A stretch of DNA of 64,000 bases, taken from Plenodomus lindquistii (taxonomy: Eukaryota > Ascomycota > Dothideomycetes > Pleosporales > Leptosphaeriaceae). The notes beneath the pieces are model-generated. The model was not told where the DNA came from. It did no database searches and was given only the letters and a program-made list of their open reading frames with translations. The translations under genes were made by a program, and so were the position numbers. Numbering within the stretch: the stretch's first letter is position 1; every line of letters begins with the position of its first letter. Positions 32,034 to 44,781 of this stretch are shown here, one piece after another. The stretch spans positions 1,302,001 to 1,366,000 of the forward strand of contig JANUWI010000001.1 in NCBI GenBank assembly GCA_025504975.1, in the 5' to 3' direction.

Positions 32034-35000
32034 TCAAATTCAGAGATGCGGAGTTTTGAAATCTGGTTTCCAGCATTCTCAAGGTAGAATAGAGCGAGCA
32101 CGGCGTTGCTTGCACTGACTGTATGAACTGGTCATGTTGGTTTTGGGTTGGAATTTCAAGCGATACATTCACTCACATAGTTGCGCCATTTTACATAGCA
32201 CAATGTATAGCAAATTACCAATCTTGCAGTTGGTCATGTATACACCCTGCTTTTATGCTGCCAAAGTCGGGATGCGGAGAAAATCTGCGATGCGATATCG
32301 GACATTACTGCTTTTCCGTAACAAATAATGCATGAAGAGAATCGCTTCACGCGCGCGACAGATTGTTGGCAGACGCTGTGCTTGTATAAACATCCGCCAA
32401 CTCCACTACGCGAGAGGCAGATCACGGGAACCCTGGCAACCACAAACCTCACCTCTCCATCGACACTGCGCCACCCGCCAATCCTTGCAATCTAGGCCAT
32501 CGTAGACCATTGCTACCAATCATTCGGCTTAACTACGCGATGAAAAAAATCACACTATAAGCTAACAATTCTACTGCACTGACATGAGGCAGCCAGCACA
32601 AGTCGCAAATGCAGAGCTTCCAAGGTTCTCTCGACACGTTCTCGTGATGACACTCTAGGTCAAGTACGCCTATGCGCATGGACCTTCAGCAGATACGGCT
32701 CTGCAGTCGTGATCAAGAGTGCTGCGGATTAAAGACCGCGTCTACGCCGTCTTTACGCTTCTTCAATGGCTGAACAGCTTGTGACCTCTTCTTCGCCCAG
32801 TTCAGAAATGGGCTCCTTCGATCGGAATTCCGGAGTTGTACTGAGACGGCATCAAAAATAGGATGGTTGGGTTCTGCTCAATCAGCCCATCTCCGTTTCT
32901 CGTGCGACCTCGCGGAAGCATCTCATTGAAGCCGAACAGATGCCTGTCTCTCTCAGTCTTGCAGCTTGCTGCGATGACAACAGATCCAAGTCCCAGGTAC
33001 TTGGTCTTGACAAGGCAACTACTAGGAAGCAGCAAGGACGTTATCGAATCTCAACAGTATCGACAGGCGAAGACGGGACAAACAAGGTAGACAGCCCAAG
33101 TGCGTACAACATGAACGCGCCTTAACGGGTCTACCACACGTACGCCATGGCGTGGACTATCGAATCACCATGCGCCCTTGACGCCACTTGAGCATAGAAC
33201 CCCATTTTCTATGGAGTCTTCGTGGATCTAGGCGGTTTTCGATTTCTCCACACTTCGCGACCTGGCTCGCAGCGACCTGATACTCATCGATGGCCGCTTC
33301 AGCAGTCAGGCAACCTTTCGGATAACTGCGTAGCAAGATATGCGACACGACAATCAGTGCGCTTGCGCCCACGCTGCACGCAGACGATGAGCAGTGCTCC
33401 TTTGAGTCGAATCGGTAGCACATCTTCGAGGATTGTGTCTCAGAGAGGTTCTGTGCAGTATCATAGCGCGGGATACTAATGATACAAATCAGGACTATGT
33501 CTCTATCCTTTGGTCTGTACCTTGGGTGCTTCTCCTCTGGGACCCAACTGGGACCACCCTCTCCACATCCAACCCGCCCAGCAGAGTCGCGTTTGTCTGT
33601 GCTAAGTCCAACGTTTCTCATGGCGTTCAGATGGTGGACCAAGCTTCGCCAGGCTCAGAGACGCACTGGACCTGCATTACCGCACAGCATCACGGCCGTT
33701 TTCCACATTACAGAAAGCAGGCCTTTTGACGTCCGGCGTTGCTGAAGTTGATGCACGACTATGGATTCAGAGGCTTCTCGGTAATTCCTCGTGAGGTTGT
33801 GAGCGCGACAACGCAGCATCCTGCGACTCCAAGGCTTCGAAGGTGTCACCAGACCAGCAGTGGCTAAATACAGCTGAGTTGCGCGGGCGCTGGAGGCAAA
33901 TACAAATTGACCGCGCGTGTACCGACTTCTTGGGATTCGTTCAAGCCCTTCTTAGACAGACTACCGCCCGTTGTGGCTCAGTGTAGGAGATACCCTGTGT
34001 TGTGCACCCTTGCAACCATACTACACGCCTAAGCTCACGTCAAACAGAGCCATGTACATTTGCATACCTAGATGAGCCGTCGGTGGCCAACTGCTCACAA
34101 GTTGAGGAGGTGGCTACGAAAAAATGATAGCTCGAGTTCTCGCCTTCGCAGGTTCGTCAATACCACCACACAGGCGAGCCAACTTGCTCGCGCTCTATGT
34201 CAGGAACATGACGTTCGCCAGGAGGGTGCCTTGCGACCTAGCTGTCCAGCCCTACTGCAAGGGCGATGTGGCTGGTCTGGCTTCTGCCAGTGCGGGGAGT
34301 GGGCCGCTGCAAGTAGAAGCCAGACAACCGTTGATGGCGTTTGGTCGTCTTCAGTCTGCTACACACTCTTCTCAGACAGGCAAGGTGGCCCGCTGCGGAT
34401 GCGGGTAGTATGCACGACTGATGTGACCTCGCACCTCTGCGACTTGTCTGCAGGCTCTGGGCAGAGCACATCCCTGGCCTGTGCCTGGCGATGCAGTACC
34501 GGTCCACGCTGGGCATATTAAAGCAGCACCTCTCGCATCGCGGTCAGTGGGACGGCATATGCACTGCAGCTTCATCTACGCCCAAAATTTGACATCGCTA
34601 TTCGAGCAGCCTTCTACAATATCTTTAAAAGCCGCCCCCGCGCTCGCGTTGACGTGATTATTTGCCAAATTCTACCCTCCAACCATCGTTGCTACCAAAC
34701 ACCAAAGCTGTGCATATTGGCGTTCTTTTGGAATAATATCGATTCAGCGACCATTCTTAAGCAGGTAAGCACCGCCGATTTGTGCCTCCGTGTATTGCGC
34801 GTTTGCGACTTCCCCAATGGCGCGTGAGGCTGCCGCTGGTGTATACACGGCCGGTGCTTTCGCCTCGTTGGAGTTGTCGTCGCGAGGGCTCTTTCCCCAT
34901 CTGCAATGCCTGCCCGCCATCTCAGACGGCAGCGTCTTCCTTCCTCACGCCGTGTTTTCTGCCCTCCTGCTCGATCTCCTCTCCTCTCCTCTCCTCTTCT

Positions 35001-35585
35001 CTTCTTCACTCATTCACCACCACTACTTTCTCACCAATACGCATCAGTGGCCACATTCTTTGTAGCTTTCCACAGGTCCGTCATCACTGTCTCGCTGTAC
35101 CACCCTGCCACTTGCACAGGACTAACCAGTTCGTCAGCTTTGGAGTCACTACCAGTCCCGCACATTGCGAAAAGTTTGACATTTACGACCCAGTACGTTT
35201 GCTCCTACCCCACTGACATCATGTTTTGGCCCTTTCACCTTTCACCGTGATGCCACCCAGCACGCTTCGAGGCCAGCCCCCGAGCTGCCCATGTCTTCAC
35301 CATCACCATCACCATCAACATCACCATCACCATCACCGCTCACACTTGCCCCTACCGGCCGTGCATGCAGAGAACAAAAGCTGACAATGCCCAACAGAGC
35401 AACGTTCTTCTCTGCATCTCAGTCCGCCCGTCTGCTCCACCGTGCTCAAGATACTTAGTTGCAGTCTTTTTCGGGCTCTCGACTATCGACTATCGATCAG
35501 ACTCGGTTTGCACTTGAGCCTACTTCGTGTTTACACAGTCCCTGTAGCTCGACACTTAGTCTAAACCAGCCGACGATCCTTCGCA
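32034..35585. other. 3.5-kb intergenic region, 3' part a probable long leader of the RRM gene
   Basis: No gene could be supported. Frames up to about 160 codons occur (for example minus 33157-33642) but lack coding character. From about 34640 the plus strand becomes pyrimidine-rich (CTCCTCTCCT repeats near 34971-35015), followed by a CAY repeat (35298-35337), which suits a long promoter/5' UTR for the downstream RNA-binding protein gene. Confidence 0.45.
35298..35337. repeat. (CAY)n microsatellite
   Basis: About thirteen CAC/CAT/CAA triplets in tandem, 249 bp upstream of the RRM gene start; probably noncoding leader or promoter. Confidence 0.8.
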
Positions 35586-37532
35586 ATGGCCACCAACCCT
35601 CGCCAAGCTAACTACGCACCGCCCAATGCGGGATTCAAGGGCCAACACCTGCTCAACGGCTACAATCAGAACGGTCAGGGCCACGGTTCCGCTCAGTACC
35701 TCCCTCGAGGTGTGCCGATGTCCTCCCCCGGTGACCATGGTTTGCAGGGTCTGACTAGCAACATGGCAGCGCTCAACATGCACGCCTCCTACGGCTCATC
35801 CGCCACCTCAAAGTCTGCCAGCTCCGCTCTCTCCGGCGGTTCATCCGAGTACGGCAACATGCCTTTATCCCAAGGCCAGGGGCTCTGGGTACCCAACCAG
35901 CATGTCCTTGGTGGTATGTATCAGATAATGCCTGGCAATCAGCAACAGACGAACATGACGCCCTCACCGAACATGTACAACCCCGCTGGCGCCTATGTAC
36001 CTCAGGCGGCCTATCAATACGGTCAGGCCGTGGTCGATAACAGCCCCATGGCACCTGCCTGGGCTGCCCGTCTGTCTTCTGGCGAGATGCCGTCGCTCAT
36101 GACACCCCGCCGCGACTCTGTATCGTCTAACGAGAATGACATCCCCGGCACACCCTACGGTAGCAATGGCACGTACCGTTACGGAGCTGGCGGTGCCACC
36201 ACCATCATGGATCGTTCTCCTAACGTTCTGTTCACGAGCAGTGCTACCCCTTCGCCGTCGCAGCTCGCCCACCCATATCAGGTCATGGCTCCCATGCAGA
36301 AGCAGCAGTCTATGCCTTCTCTGCCACCTCACCTATTGGCACTGGTACATCAGGAGCCTCCAATCCCGCGTGCCATCCCAGCTCCTAGCTCTCCACACAA
36401 GCCACTGGATCGTAGCCTGGAGAACAAGACTGGTGAGACAAACGTTTACATCCGAGGTCTATTGCCGGAGACGACCGACGAGATGCTCCATGCATGGGGC
36501 AAGCGCTTCGGAGACATCCAGAGCTCCAAATCTATCATCGACAACAAGACGTTCCTCTGCAAGGGGTGAGTTGTGTTCCCAACGACCCGTCCTGTCCACT
36601 AACCCTCCTCAGATTCGGATTCATCAAGTACCACAACTTCGAGGATGCTGAAGATTGTATCCGTGGCTTTCATTACCTTGGATATGAAGTCAGCTTCGCC
36701 CGGGTTCGTTGTTCTTCCCTGTCATCAACCTTCATATTGGCACTAACATGGTCTAGGAATCGTTCTACTCGAAGCTGAAGAAGTTCTCCGACGAATCCAA
36801 TACCAACCTCTACGTCTCTAATATTCCGAAGAACATGAACGAGCATGTACGTGCCAGCCACTCCCCCACTCAGTTTGACCTCAGACTCTGACGTGTATCC
36901 AGGAACTCGCTCTCATATTCGCGCCACACAAGGTCTGCTCGAGCAAGGTCCTCCGCGATCCTGCTGGTACAGGCCGAGGTGTAGGATTTGCTCGGTAAGT
37001 CTCCTTTGTCTCTCCTAACCATACGGTCTTTCTGACCACAACCAGATTTGAGTCACGCGAGATTTGTGATGAGGTCATCAAGACCTTCAACAACATGCCC
37101 ATCTCTAAGGCTGGGGGCGAGGAGCATTTGATCCAGATCCGCTTCTCCGACACACATGAGCAGAAGATGCTCAAGCAACAGACTGCCGCTGGCCGAGTGT
37201 TCCGTGCTGCCGAGTATGAGGTCGGTGTTGCCCAGGCTAGGGCGCTGGGCACGCCTGATCGCTACCTCACAATCTCCCCGGTCTCTCAGGGTGCGACGAA
37301 CGATTTCGAGATGTACATGCAGCGCGGCTACCGTCAACCATGGGCTCCTTCTGTACCATCAACACTTGGCCCCGCTCGCCCTGCCATGTACCACGCCACT
37401 CAAGGTGGAGCTGTTGACAGCGAAGACGTCGCGTCCGAGCAAGGTATCGAGGCCAAAACCAACCCCTCAACTCCTGTCAAGGGAGAGGACAAGAACTCCT
37501 CTCCAAGCCGTCACTCTGGTCGTGATGACTAA
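35586..37532 (+). CDS. Two-RRM RNA-binding protein, MSSP/RBMS type
   Basis: A 579-aa protein from five exons: 35586-36565, 36613-36703, 36757-36846, 36903-36994 and 37046-37532, with introns of 47-56 nt; all phases close. A long N-terminal Gln/Ser/Pro/Gly-rich region (1-280) is followed by RRM1 (about 285-357, RNP2 NVYIRG, RNP1 KGFGFIKY) and RRM2 (about 372-455, RNP2 NLYVSN, RNP1 RGVGFARF). The C terminus is short and polar. Tandem RRMs of this kind resemble animal RBMS/MSSP and related fungal post-transcriptional regulators. It probably binds AU-rich single-stranded RNA in nucleus or cytoplasm, but the target is unknown. All four introns fall in the RRM-coding part, two of them inside RNP-bearing strands. 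The start context (GCAATGGCC) is good. Confidence 0.88.
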
Positions 37533-38383
37533 GCCTCCGCTCAAACACGCATTGTTGTGCTATACCTTCATGTACGCACTATTCTTCATAATTGCTCCTC
37601 CGGCATCCACCACCCGCACACTGTCAAGGACCGTTTTTGCTATGGACCATGAACTACCAGTATCAAATCACGGATCGTCGCAGCATCGGAAGTTCCGGTA
37701 ATCAGCAGGCCGGGCCACTACCAGATACCTTATCACGACAATATATCGACCACCACTCATGTACCCTTCATTCATTCCTTCCTTTGCTTGGACCATTATC
37801 ATCTCTTCTTGGTCTTTAATGCCGACGTCTGGCTCCCGCAAGTCTGACCTGGCCTCCTCGACGTGCCAATCACGCACCCACGTTTCCTTCTTCCAGCTTT
37901 TCCTGCGTCATTACACGCAATCTTGGGAGTATCTGATAGCATTTGGACACAGAACGGACTTAGAAGATTTTAGCGGACTATTCAGTGTATCTCTTTCTCA
38001 TCGATGAACGGACAGGTACGAGTAGAGGTGGCTGTGACCAGAGTTCTATTGTGGGATGTAACGCAGCTTCCATAGTTCACGGTATAATAGGACGTCTTCC
38101 TCTGTGCGTCGGTGTCGCTTTTCTTGTTTGAATGCCCGACTACGGAGTGATTTATTTGCGTGCACCAGCCATCCCCATATACCCCGACTCACGTGCGTAA
38201 ATTATCGCATGTCACTCTCATGTCTTGGATATAGGATAGCTAGTCTTATGCACGCAGTAGTAGCTTCAAAAGGTTGGTTAAATTGACTTGTTCGTAAGTG
38301 TTGTACTTTAATCTATACTCAAGCGATCAGGATCAAGGGGTATCGCAGAAGAAGTTTGTGGAAGTGAACTTGATGACAGGGAC
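37533..38383. other. Convergent intergenic region
   Basis: 3' UTR space of the RRM gene and of RIO2; nothing else seen. Confidence 0.5.
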
Positions 38384-39766
38384 TCAAATTGCCCATCCGG
38401 CCTTCTTCTTGGCCGCTTTTGTGCTTATCGTGGGCTGTGGTGGCGATTTGATCTCGCTGAGGTCAGGCAGCGGATCATTGTCTCTGATATCGAGGATGGT
38501 CATCTGTGCCGCAACCGTCGTGGGTGTCTCCTCTCCCATCGCATTCGGCTCGTGTGAGACAGAGGTCTGGTCATCCACCACGGGACCACCTTCAGGCAGA
38601 GGCTCGGGGTCCTCTGCCTCGATTTCTTCTTCTTCGTCATCCTCAGCCTCGTCATCGTCTCTGGATTGTGCACTCTCCCCGTCTACATCACCGCCAGCAT
38701 CACCGTCAACACCGTGTTCCTTCATATATACCTCTAGCTCCTTCGCCATCTTCTTGCTGAAGCCAGAGGCTTGTACATCGACGTCAAGTCTCTTAGTGAT
38801 GGTCTTGATAGCCTCCTTGAAGAAAGGACCAGGCTCGTCGCTTGTAAAGCCAAAGCGACGATCGAAGAAGCGTTTTATACAGGCCACATCGCGGTCGAAG
38901 TAGTACTCTGCATTCGCATGGTCAATCGACACCATTTGCGGGAAATCGATGATAGTGGGTATGAGCGACACCTCGCCCTCGGAAACCTGCTTCTCCTCCA
39001 CCAGGATGTTGAACTCGTTGAAGTCGCCATGGATCAGGCCGTGTTGTGCGAGCCTGACAATGATGGCCAGAAGTTCGCCATACAGCGTCGACGGGTCTCC
39101 AACCTTTGAAATCTGCCGCATGGGAAAGGCGTCGATGAGGCCCATGATGACGGTGTGTCTGTTTTGGCCAATGGGCTCTGGGACTGGGAAGTTCTCACGG
39201 CGCAGCGCCTTCATGAATTCGAATTCCTTGAGCGCAGCCAGGCGCGACATGTACATCCAGGAGCCGCCCTGGCGATTGCGCAGGTAGTCTCGGTTTGCCT
39301 TGACCGTGCGGAAGGATATTCGACCCAGGCGATGGATCTTGAGGACGAGCTGTTTGCCTGTCTCTGAGGCGCACACGACAATGTCTGATTCCTTGCCTAC
39401 GCCAATCTGGTTGCCGACAGAGTAGACCGTCGAGGACTTCTGGTGCGTGTGTAGGGCCAGGTAGTCGAGTCCGCCGTAGGTGAGGCGATAGCCGTCGTAC
39501 TTTGCGTTCTTGACTTTGGCGATAAGACCGATCTTTGCGAGGTTGGAGATGCATTTGTGGACACCGGTGCCGGAGCGCAGGGCAGCGATTTGCGAGATGA
39601 GGGGCGTGGGCACGACTTCATGGTTTCGGCTGCCCATTTCGGTCTGTCATGGTCTTCATCAGCGTTAGTCCCCGGCTGTACTATGGCTTCACCAGGCGCA
39701 TACCGCAGTAAGGACCCGCCAGTCGTCGGGCGTGAGATAGCGGATATTCTTGACGTTGAGCTTCAT
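38384..39766 (-). CDS. rio2: RIO2 atypical protein kinase/ATPase
   Basis: A 440-aa protein from a 21-codon exon 1 (39704-39766) and exon 2 (38384-39643) split by a 60-nt intron. RIO2 acts in late cytoplasmic maturation of the 40S ribosomal subunit. The N-terminal winged helix begins MKLNVKNIRYLTPDDWRVL, as in the family. Kinase features are P-loop GVGKES (102-107), Lys123 (LVLKIH), catalytic loop HGDFNEFN with Asp228, and metal-binding Asp254 (IIDFPQ). An acidic C-terminal tail (DDDEAEDDEEEEIEAED) follows. Without exon 1 the winged helix would be truncated, so the two-exon model is preferred. It is divergent from RPN1, with 458 bp between starts. Confidence 0.95.
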
Positions 39767-40224
39767 GTTGGCGGTACTTTTCCTGCCCGGTGGTCGGTCG
39801 ACGAGGGGTTGTTGGCGGTGGTGTTGGTGGGGATATCTGCCCTTGAATGGCACGGCGGGGTGCGGCGGACTTGGTCGCGAACAATTGTTTTTGGAGGCTT
39901 CGAGAAGGTCTGAGCGCGCTTGCGCTGGTCATAGGCGGCGGAACCGTGAGAGCTTGGCACAGGCGAGGCGGGCGTGTAGCAACGCCAACGCCGACGCAGA
40001 GCTGCCTCGTCGACACAACAATCCGCCCATCACCAGCCCGCACCTCCCGCTCTCGCCTCTCCACGCCCCCGAGACGAGCAGCCGCATTGCATCACTCTCC
40101 CCCGCGAGCCTAGTGACACTGCTCACGGCAACATCCTCCCCGCATAGACCCAGCTGCACGCACAGCACTCGCCATACACCACTTCGCCGCCCGCCCTAGC
40201 TGCACTACTTAGCCACCATCCACC
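39767..40224. promoter_or_regulatory. Divergent rio2/rpn1 promoter
   Basis: A 458-bp GC-rich region between two core genes. No specific element is claimed. Confidence 0.5.
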
Positions 40225-43155
40225 ATGGCGAAGGAAGACGAGAAGAAGCCCACCACCGCTGACAAGGGCAAGGGCAAGGCTGTCAATGGCGACGCTGACA
40301 AGGCCAAGGACGCAAAGGCCGATGGCGAGGACAAGAAGGTTGCGACCACAAGCGGTATGTGTGATCGCAGCAGGATCACTATCCCGCTCGACCCCGTAGC
40401 GAACGGCATACTGACAAGACCCTATAGAGGAACTCAGCGAGGAAGATCAGCAGCTCAAGAATGAGCTCGACATGCTGGTAGAGCGAATATTGGTAAGCCC
40501 ATCTGCACCGGTCCTGCCATCACACAGCCTGGTACTGACCATGTGCGCGCCTATAGGAATCCGACACGAGCCTCTACAAGCCCGCGCTTGAGCAGATCAA
40601 AGACTTCATCAAGACATCGACAAGCTCCATGACCGCCGTGCCCAAACCACTAAAGTTCCTCCGCCCACACTACGAGAACCTGGAGAAGGCCTACGCGTCA
40701 TGGCCACAAGGCGAGAACAAGCAGTCTTTCGCTGACATGATGTCCGTTCTCGGCATGACGTACTCGGACGAAGAGCGCCTCGACTGCCTGAAATACCGCT
40801 TGCAGGCGCCCTCGACAGATCTCGGCTCCTGGGGCCACGAGTACATGCGCCATCTGGCCCTGGAGATTGGCCGAGAGTTCCAGAACCGCTTGAACGACGA
40901 TCAGTCCACAGACGATGTCACCGATCTCGCTTCGAACCTCGTCCCCTTCTTCCTCAAGCACAATGCCGAGGCCGATGCAGTCGACATTCTGTCCGAGCTG
41001 GAGATGATTGACCAGATTGAGCAGTACATCGACGAGAACACGTATGCGCGCGTGTGCTTGTACATGGTCAGGTAGGTTACCGCGAATACATCAACTTCGA
41101 ACAACACTGACAATGACTAGCAACGTTCCGCTCCTCACCTACCCCGACAACGACAAGTTCCTCCGCACCGCCTACCAAATCTACCGCAAGTACAACCAGT
41201 ACACACAAGCAGTCGCTCTGGCCATACGGCTAAATGATAGGGAGCTGATCGAGGAGGTCTTCAACTCGACAAAAGATAAGGCGATTCGGAGACAAATGGC
41301 CTTCCTCATTGCCCGCCAGCGCATCTGGTTCGACGTTTCAGATGACGACGATGGAGAGCTTCAGGACTGTCTCAACAACACAAGGTTACCCGACCACTTC
41401 AAAGCTCTTGGAAAGGAGCTTAACATTCTGGACCCCAAAACGCCAGACGATATCTACAAGACACATCTTGAGAGCAGCAGAACAGCCGGTCTCACAAACA
41501 CGGACTCTGCAAGGCACAACCTTGCATCTGCTTTCGTCAACGCTTTCGTGAACACTGGTTACGGCAACGATAAACTGATGCTGAATTCGGACAGCAAGAG
41601 CAGCTGGGTGTGGAAGACCAAAGAGGAGGGCATGCTCTCGACTACCGCTTCATTGGGTATGCTGTTGCTCTGGGACGTCGAGACTGGTCTGGACAAGATC
41701 GACCCCTACACGAACGTTGACGACGATATGGTCAAGGCTGGAGCTATGCTTGCCACTGGTATCTTCAATTCTGGCGTTCGGCTCGACTCAGACCCCGCTC
41801 TGGCTCTTTTGGGTGACGAGGATAATCTATCCCACAAGAACCGCAACATCCGTCTCGCCTCAATCATGGGTCTGGGATTGGCCTACGCTGGCTCAAATAA
41901 GGAGGAACTCTTGGAGCTTCTGCTCCCTATTGTAGTCGACACCAGTCTCGACATGCAACTCTCGGCCATGGCGGCGCTGTCGCTCGGTATGATCTTTGTT
42001 GGCTCTGCTAACGGCGAGGTTACTGATGCGCTCATGAACACGCTTCTCGACGAGGACAGAAGCAAGCAGCTCAAGGACAAGTGGACCCGATTCATGTCCC
42101 TTGGCCTCGCCCTGCTATTCTTCGGCCAGCAAGAAGAGGTAGACGTCATTCTGGAGACCCTAAAGGCGCTGGATCATCCTATGGCCAAGTCTGCTTCAGT
42201 GCTTACTGAGGTGTGCGCGTGGGCCGGCACAGGTGCCGTGTTGAAAATCCAACAGCTACTCCACATCTGCAACGAGCACATCGAGGATGACAGCGAGGAG
42301 AAGAAGGGTGATGAGCTGCTCCAATCATATGCCGTCATTGGTATGTCGTTAGTGGCTATGGGTGAGGATGTGGGACAAGATATGATTCTGCGCACCCTCG
42401 GTCACCTCATGCACTATGGCGAAGCCAACATTCGAAAGGCTGTACCCCTGGCTTTGGGTCTCATTAGCCCCAGCAACCCGCAGATGAAGGTCTACGATAC
42501 ACTTTCCCGGTACTCCCACGACAATGACAACGATGTTGCCATCAACGCCATCTTCGCCATGGGTCTCTGCGGTGCCGGTACCAACAATGCACGTCTCGCA
42601 CAGCTACTCCGGCAATTGGCCAGCTACTACCACCGCGACCCGAATGCTCTGTTCATGGTTCGCATAGCACAGGGTCTCCTTCATGCGGGCAAGGGCACAT
42701 TATCACTCAATCCATTCCACACCGACCGACAAGTGCTGTCTCGCGTGGCAGCTTCCGGTCTTCTGACCGTGCTTGTGTCGCTTATTGACGCCAAGTCGTT
42801 TATTGTTGGCGACTCACATTACCTCCTCTACTACATTGCGACAGCAATGTCGCCGCGCTTCCTCATCACACTAGACGAGGATCTTAAGCCGCTCACTATC
42901 AACGTGCGCGTTGGTCAAGCGGTCGACATTGTGGGTCAGGCTGGACGACCAAAGACGATTACCGGATGGCAAACACAGAGCACGCCGGTGTTGCTGGCAC
43001 ATGGCGAGAGGGCGGAGCTTGAAGATGAAAAGTACCTCAGTCTGACTAATGTGTTGGAGGGCGTGGTCATTCTGCGAAAGGTATAGTTTAAATCACTCGT
43101 TGCATTCACATGATTGTACTAACGACTTGCGCAGAATCCAGAATGGGAAGACTGA
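40225..43155 (+). CDS. rpn1: 26S proteasome regulatory subunit RPN1
   Basis: An 896-aa non-ATPase base subunit of the 19S regulatory particle, a receptor for ubiquitin and ubiquitin-like shuttle proteins. Exons are 40225-40354, 40428-40492, 40557-41071, 41121-43080 and 43135-43155; introns are 49-73 nt. A Lys-rich N terminus precedes helical sequence, then the PC (proteasome/cyclosome) repeat solenoid with LGLAYAGSNKEE, LSLGMIFVG, MSLGLALLFFG and LALGLISPSNPQM. The last exon holds only six codons plus stop (NPEWED); without splicing the protein would end two residues after ILRK. The length agrees with yeast and fungal Rpn1 (about 900 aa). Confidence 0.95.
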
Positions 43156-43623
43156 GCGTGTCGAAACGGGTCAAGGCGAAAACGAAAGGTAACCTATCCT
43201 TAGGAGACGAGCGTCTGCATGGGCAACTTGAGCACTCTAATAGAATTACGGCCGTGCTATTCCTCGCCCCTTTTACATGCTGCGACGGAGATGCGCCGTT
43301 GTATATATAGACGTGCAAAGATGAGAGTATGAATGAAGAATCAATACAATGTTCACATGTATCGTGATGTAAGGACCAGGAGCTGCAGACGGCCAGGACG
43401 CTCGAAGCAAAGCAGCCAATCAGGGTGTCCATGACGTCTAGCGGCTGCAGCTTGGCTGGCCTCTGCTTCCCCAAGCCTCAACGTTGCGTGTGCGCGAACA
43501 CCAAGTCACCAAACCTAAACATCGAATTCTGCCGTTGCTTCCTCAACATACCCCCGACCCTCATCGCATCCATTAACAAAAGTCGCCAAACTGCGGTTCC
43601 CTCATCTCGCCAACTCTTCCGCC
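43156..43623. other. Intergenic, rpn1 to tvp15
   Basis: A 3' UTR followed by the CT-rich promoter of TVP15; no gene seen. Confidence 0.5.
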
Positions 43624-44781
43624 ATGGACTTCTCCGACATCTTGTGAGTGTTGCACAGAACAACGCGCATGAAAGCATAGCTTTTTTGCGCGCCATCTTC
43701 AGCAGATATCACCAGGGCAATGCTGACGTATAGGTATATAGCCGCATGGTGAACTTCGCCGTTGCGGTTTTTGTCGTGCTGGGTGGCATTGCAAAGCTCT
43801 TCCCGTTCAATGACTTGTGAGTCTGTCCTTGCGCATTCGGCGCTTCATCGAAATCCTGTCTCGGGCTACGAAGCTGCGTCAAACATTCAGAGACTTCTGG
43901 GAAGGAGCGGGATGGGGCGTGGCTCAGGGGAGGTGGAGGCTGCGAGTTGCCAGGGACTAGAGCATCTTGTTGTGCCTTTGGTCTCTTGTTGGCTCTGGCC
44001 TCGGCTTTGGCTTTGGCTTTGGTCTTGCGATGCTGGATCCACGTGCTGTCCATTTCACCGTGGTTACTTCTTGGTCTTGGGCTCGCAACTCGTGCCTACA
44101 CCTCCCCTAGGAACACCTGTTGTGTATAAGATTCCGCAGTGTGTCGGCACATTGGGATGCGCACTGGACAAGCATGCGAAGTGGCGCGCAACGGCACTCG
44201 GAGCCATTCAGATCGGCGTCGACAACGTCGTCCGGCGTGTTAGGACCATGCGTACTTGAACTGCGCTGACGGCATCTGTAGTTCTCACATAATTCTGGGC
44301 GTTTACTTGATAATATTCGGTCTTGGTAAGAGCAATTAATTAGTCCATGGCAGAAACAGTTACTAACTTCGCTACAGGAACCGCGCTTTTGGGTGCGTCC
44401 TTCTGAAATCGACATTGTCAAAACTGGCTAATGGGAACAGAATTCCAAATTCCCCAACAGGTGGCACGTTATGCCTCTTTCATGTTCTCCTTCCTCGGTC
44501 GTGGAATCTGTAAGCACATATAGCACTCGCCGCAAAGCTACAAGGCTAATCGTCTCAGTCTACATTTTCATCGGATCCGTCATCGTGGGCGAGCGCTGGT
44601 TCCGCATTGTCCCAGGTACCATTGTCGGTATCATCGGTGTTGCATACGCCGCTCTGGAGTTCATTCCCTCCATCGAGCCACCAGCGAACATGCGGTATGT
44701 AACTCTTACTGGAGAAATTGTTGCGTGATACTAACGGCAAATAGTGACGCTGATGCTGGCTGGGGCGCCGAGCAAGTCTAG
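43624..44781 (+). CDS. tvp15: Golgi membrane protein TVP15 (COPI-associated family)
   Basis: A 131-aa four-helix membrane protein of late-Golgi vesicles. Seven exons: 43624-43643, 43742-43816, 44282-44325, 44378-44392, 44441-44509, 44559-44694 and 44745-44781; every junction closes in phase. The product starts MDFSDIFRMVNFAVAVFVVLGG, continues with HIILGVYLIIFGLGTALLEFQIP and RYASFMFSFLGRG, and ends FIPSIEPPANMRDADAGWGAEQV, the usual fungal TVP15 pattern. Two oddities: exon 4 is only 15 nt, and intron 2 (43817-44281) is 465 nt against 48-98 nt for the other five. The intron carries no frame that improves the protein. Confidence 0.93.

Noticed and set aside
33157..33642. 161-codon minus-strand frame in the 3.5-kb gap
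   Set aside because: No ordered domain, no promoter or intron signals that improve it; probably chance.
43762..44259. 165-codon plus-strand frame across TVP15 intron 2
   Set aside because: It starts inside exon 2 in the wrong frame and destroys the TVP15 product; Trp/Leu/Ser-rich run reflects a GGCTTT repeat.
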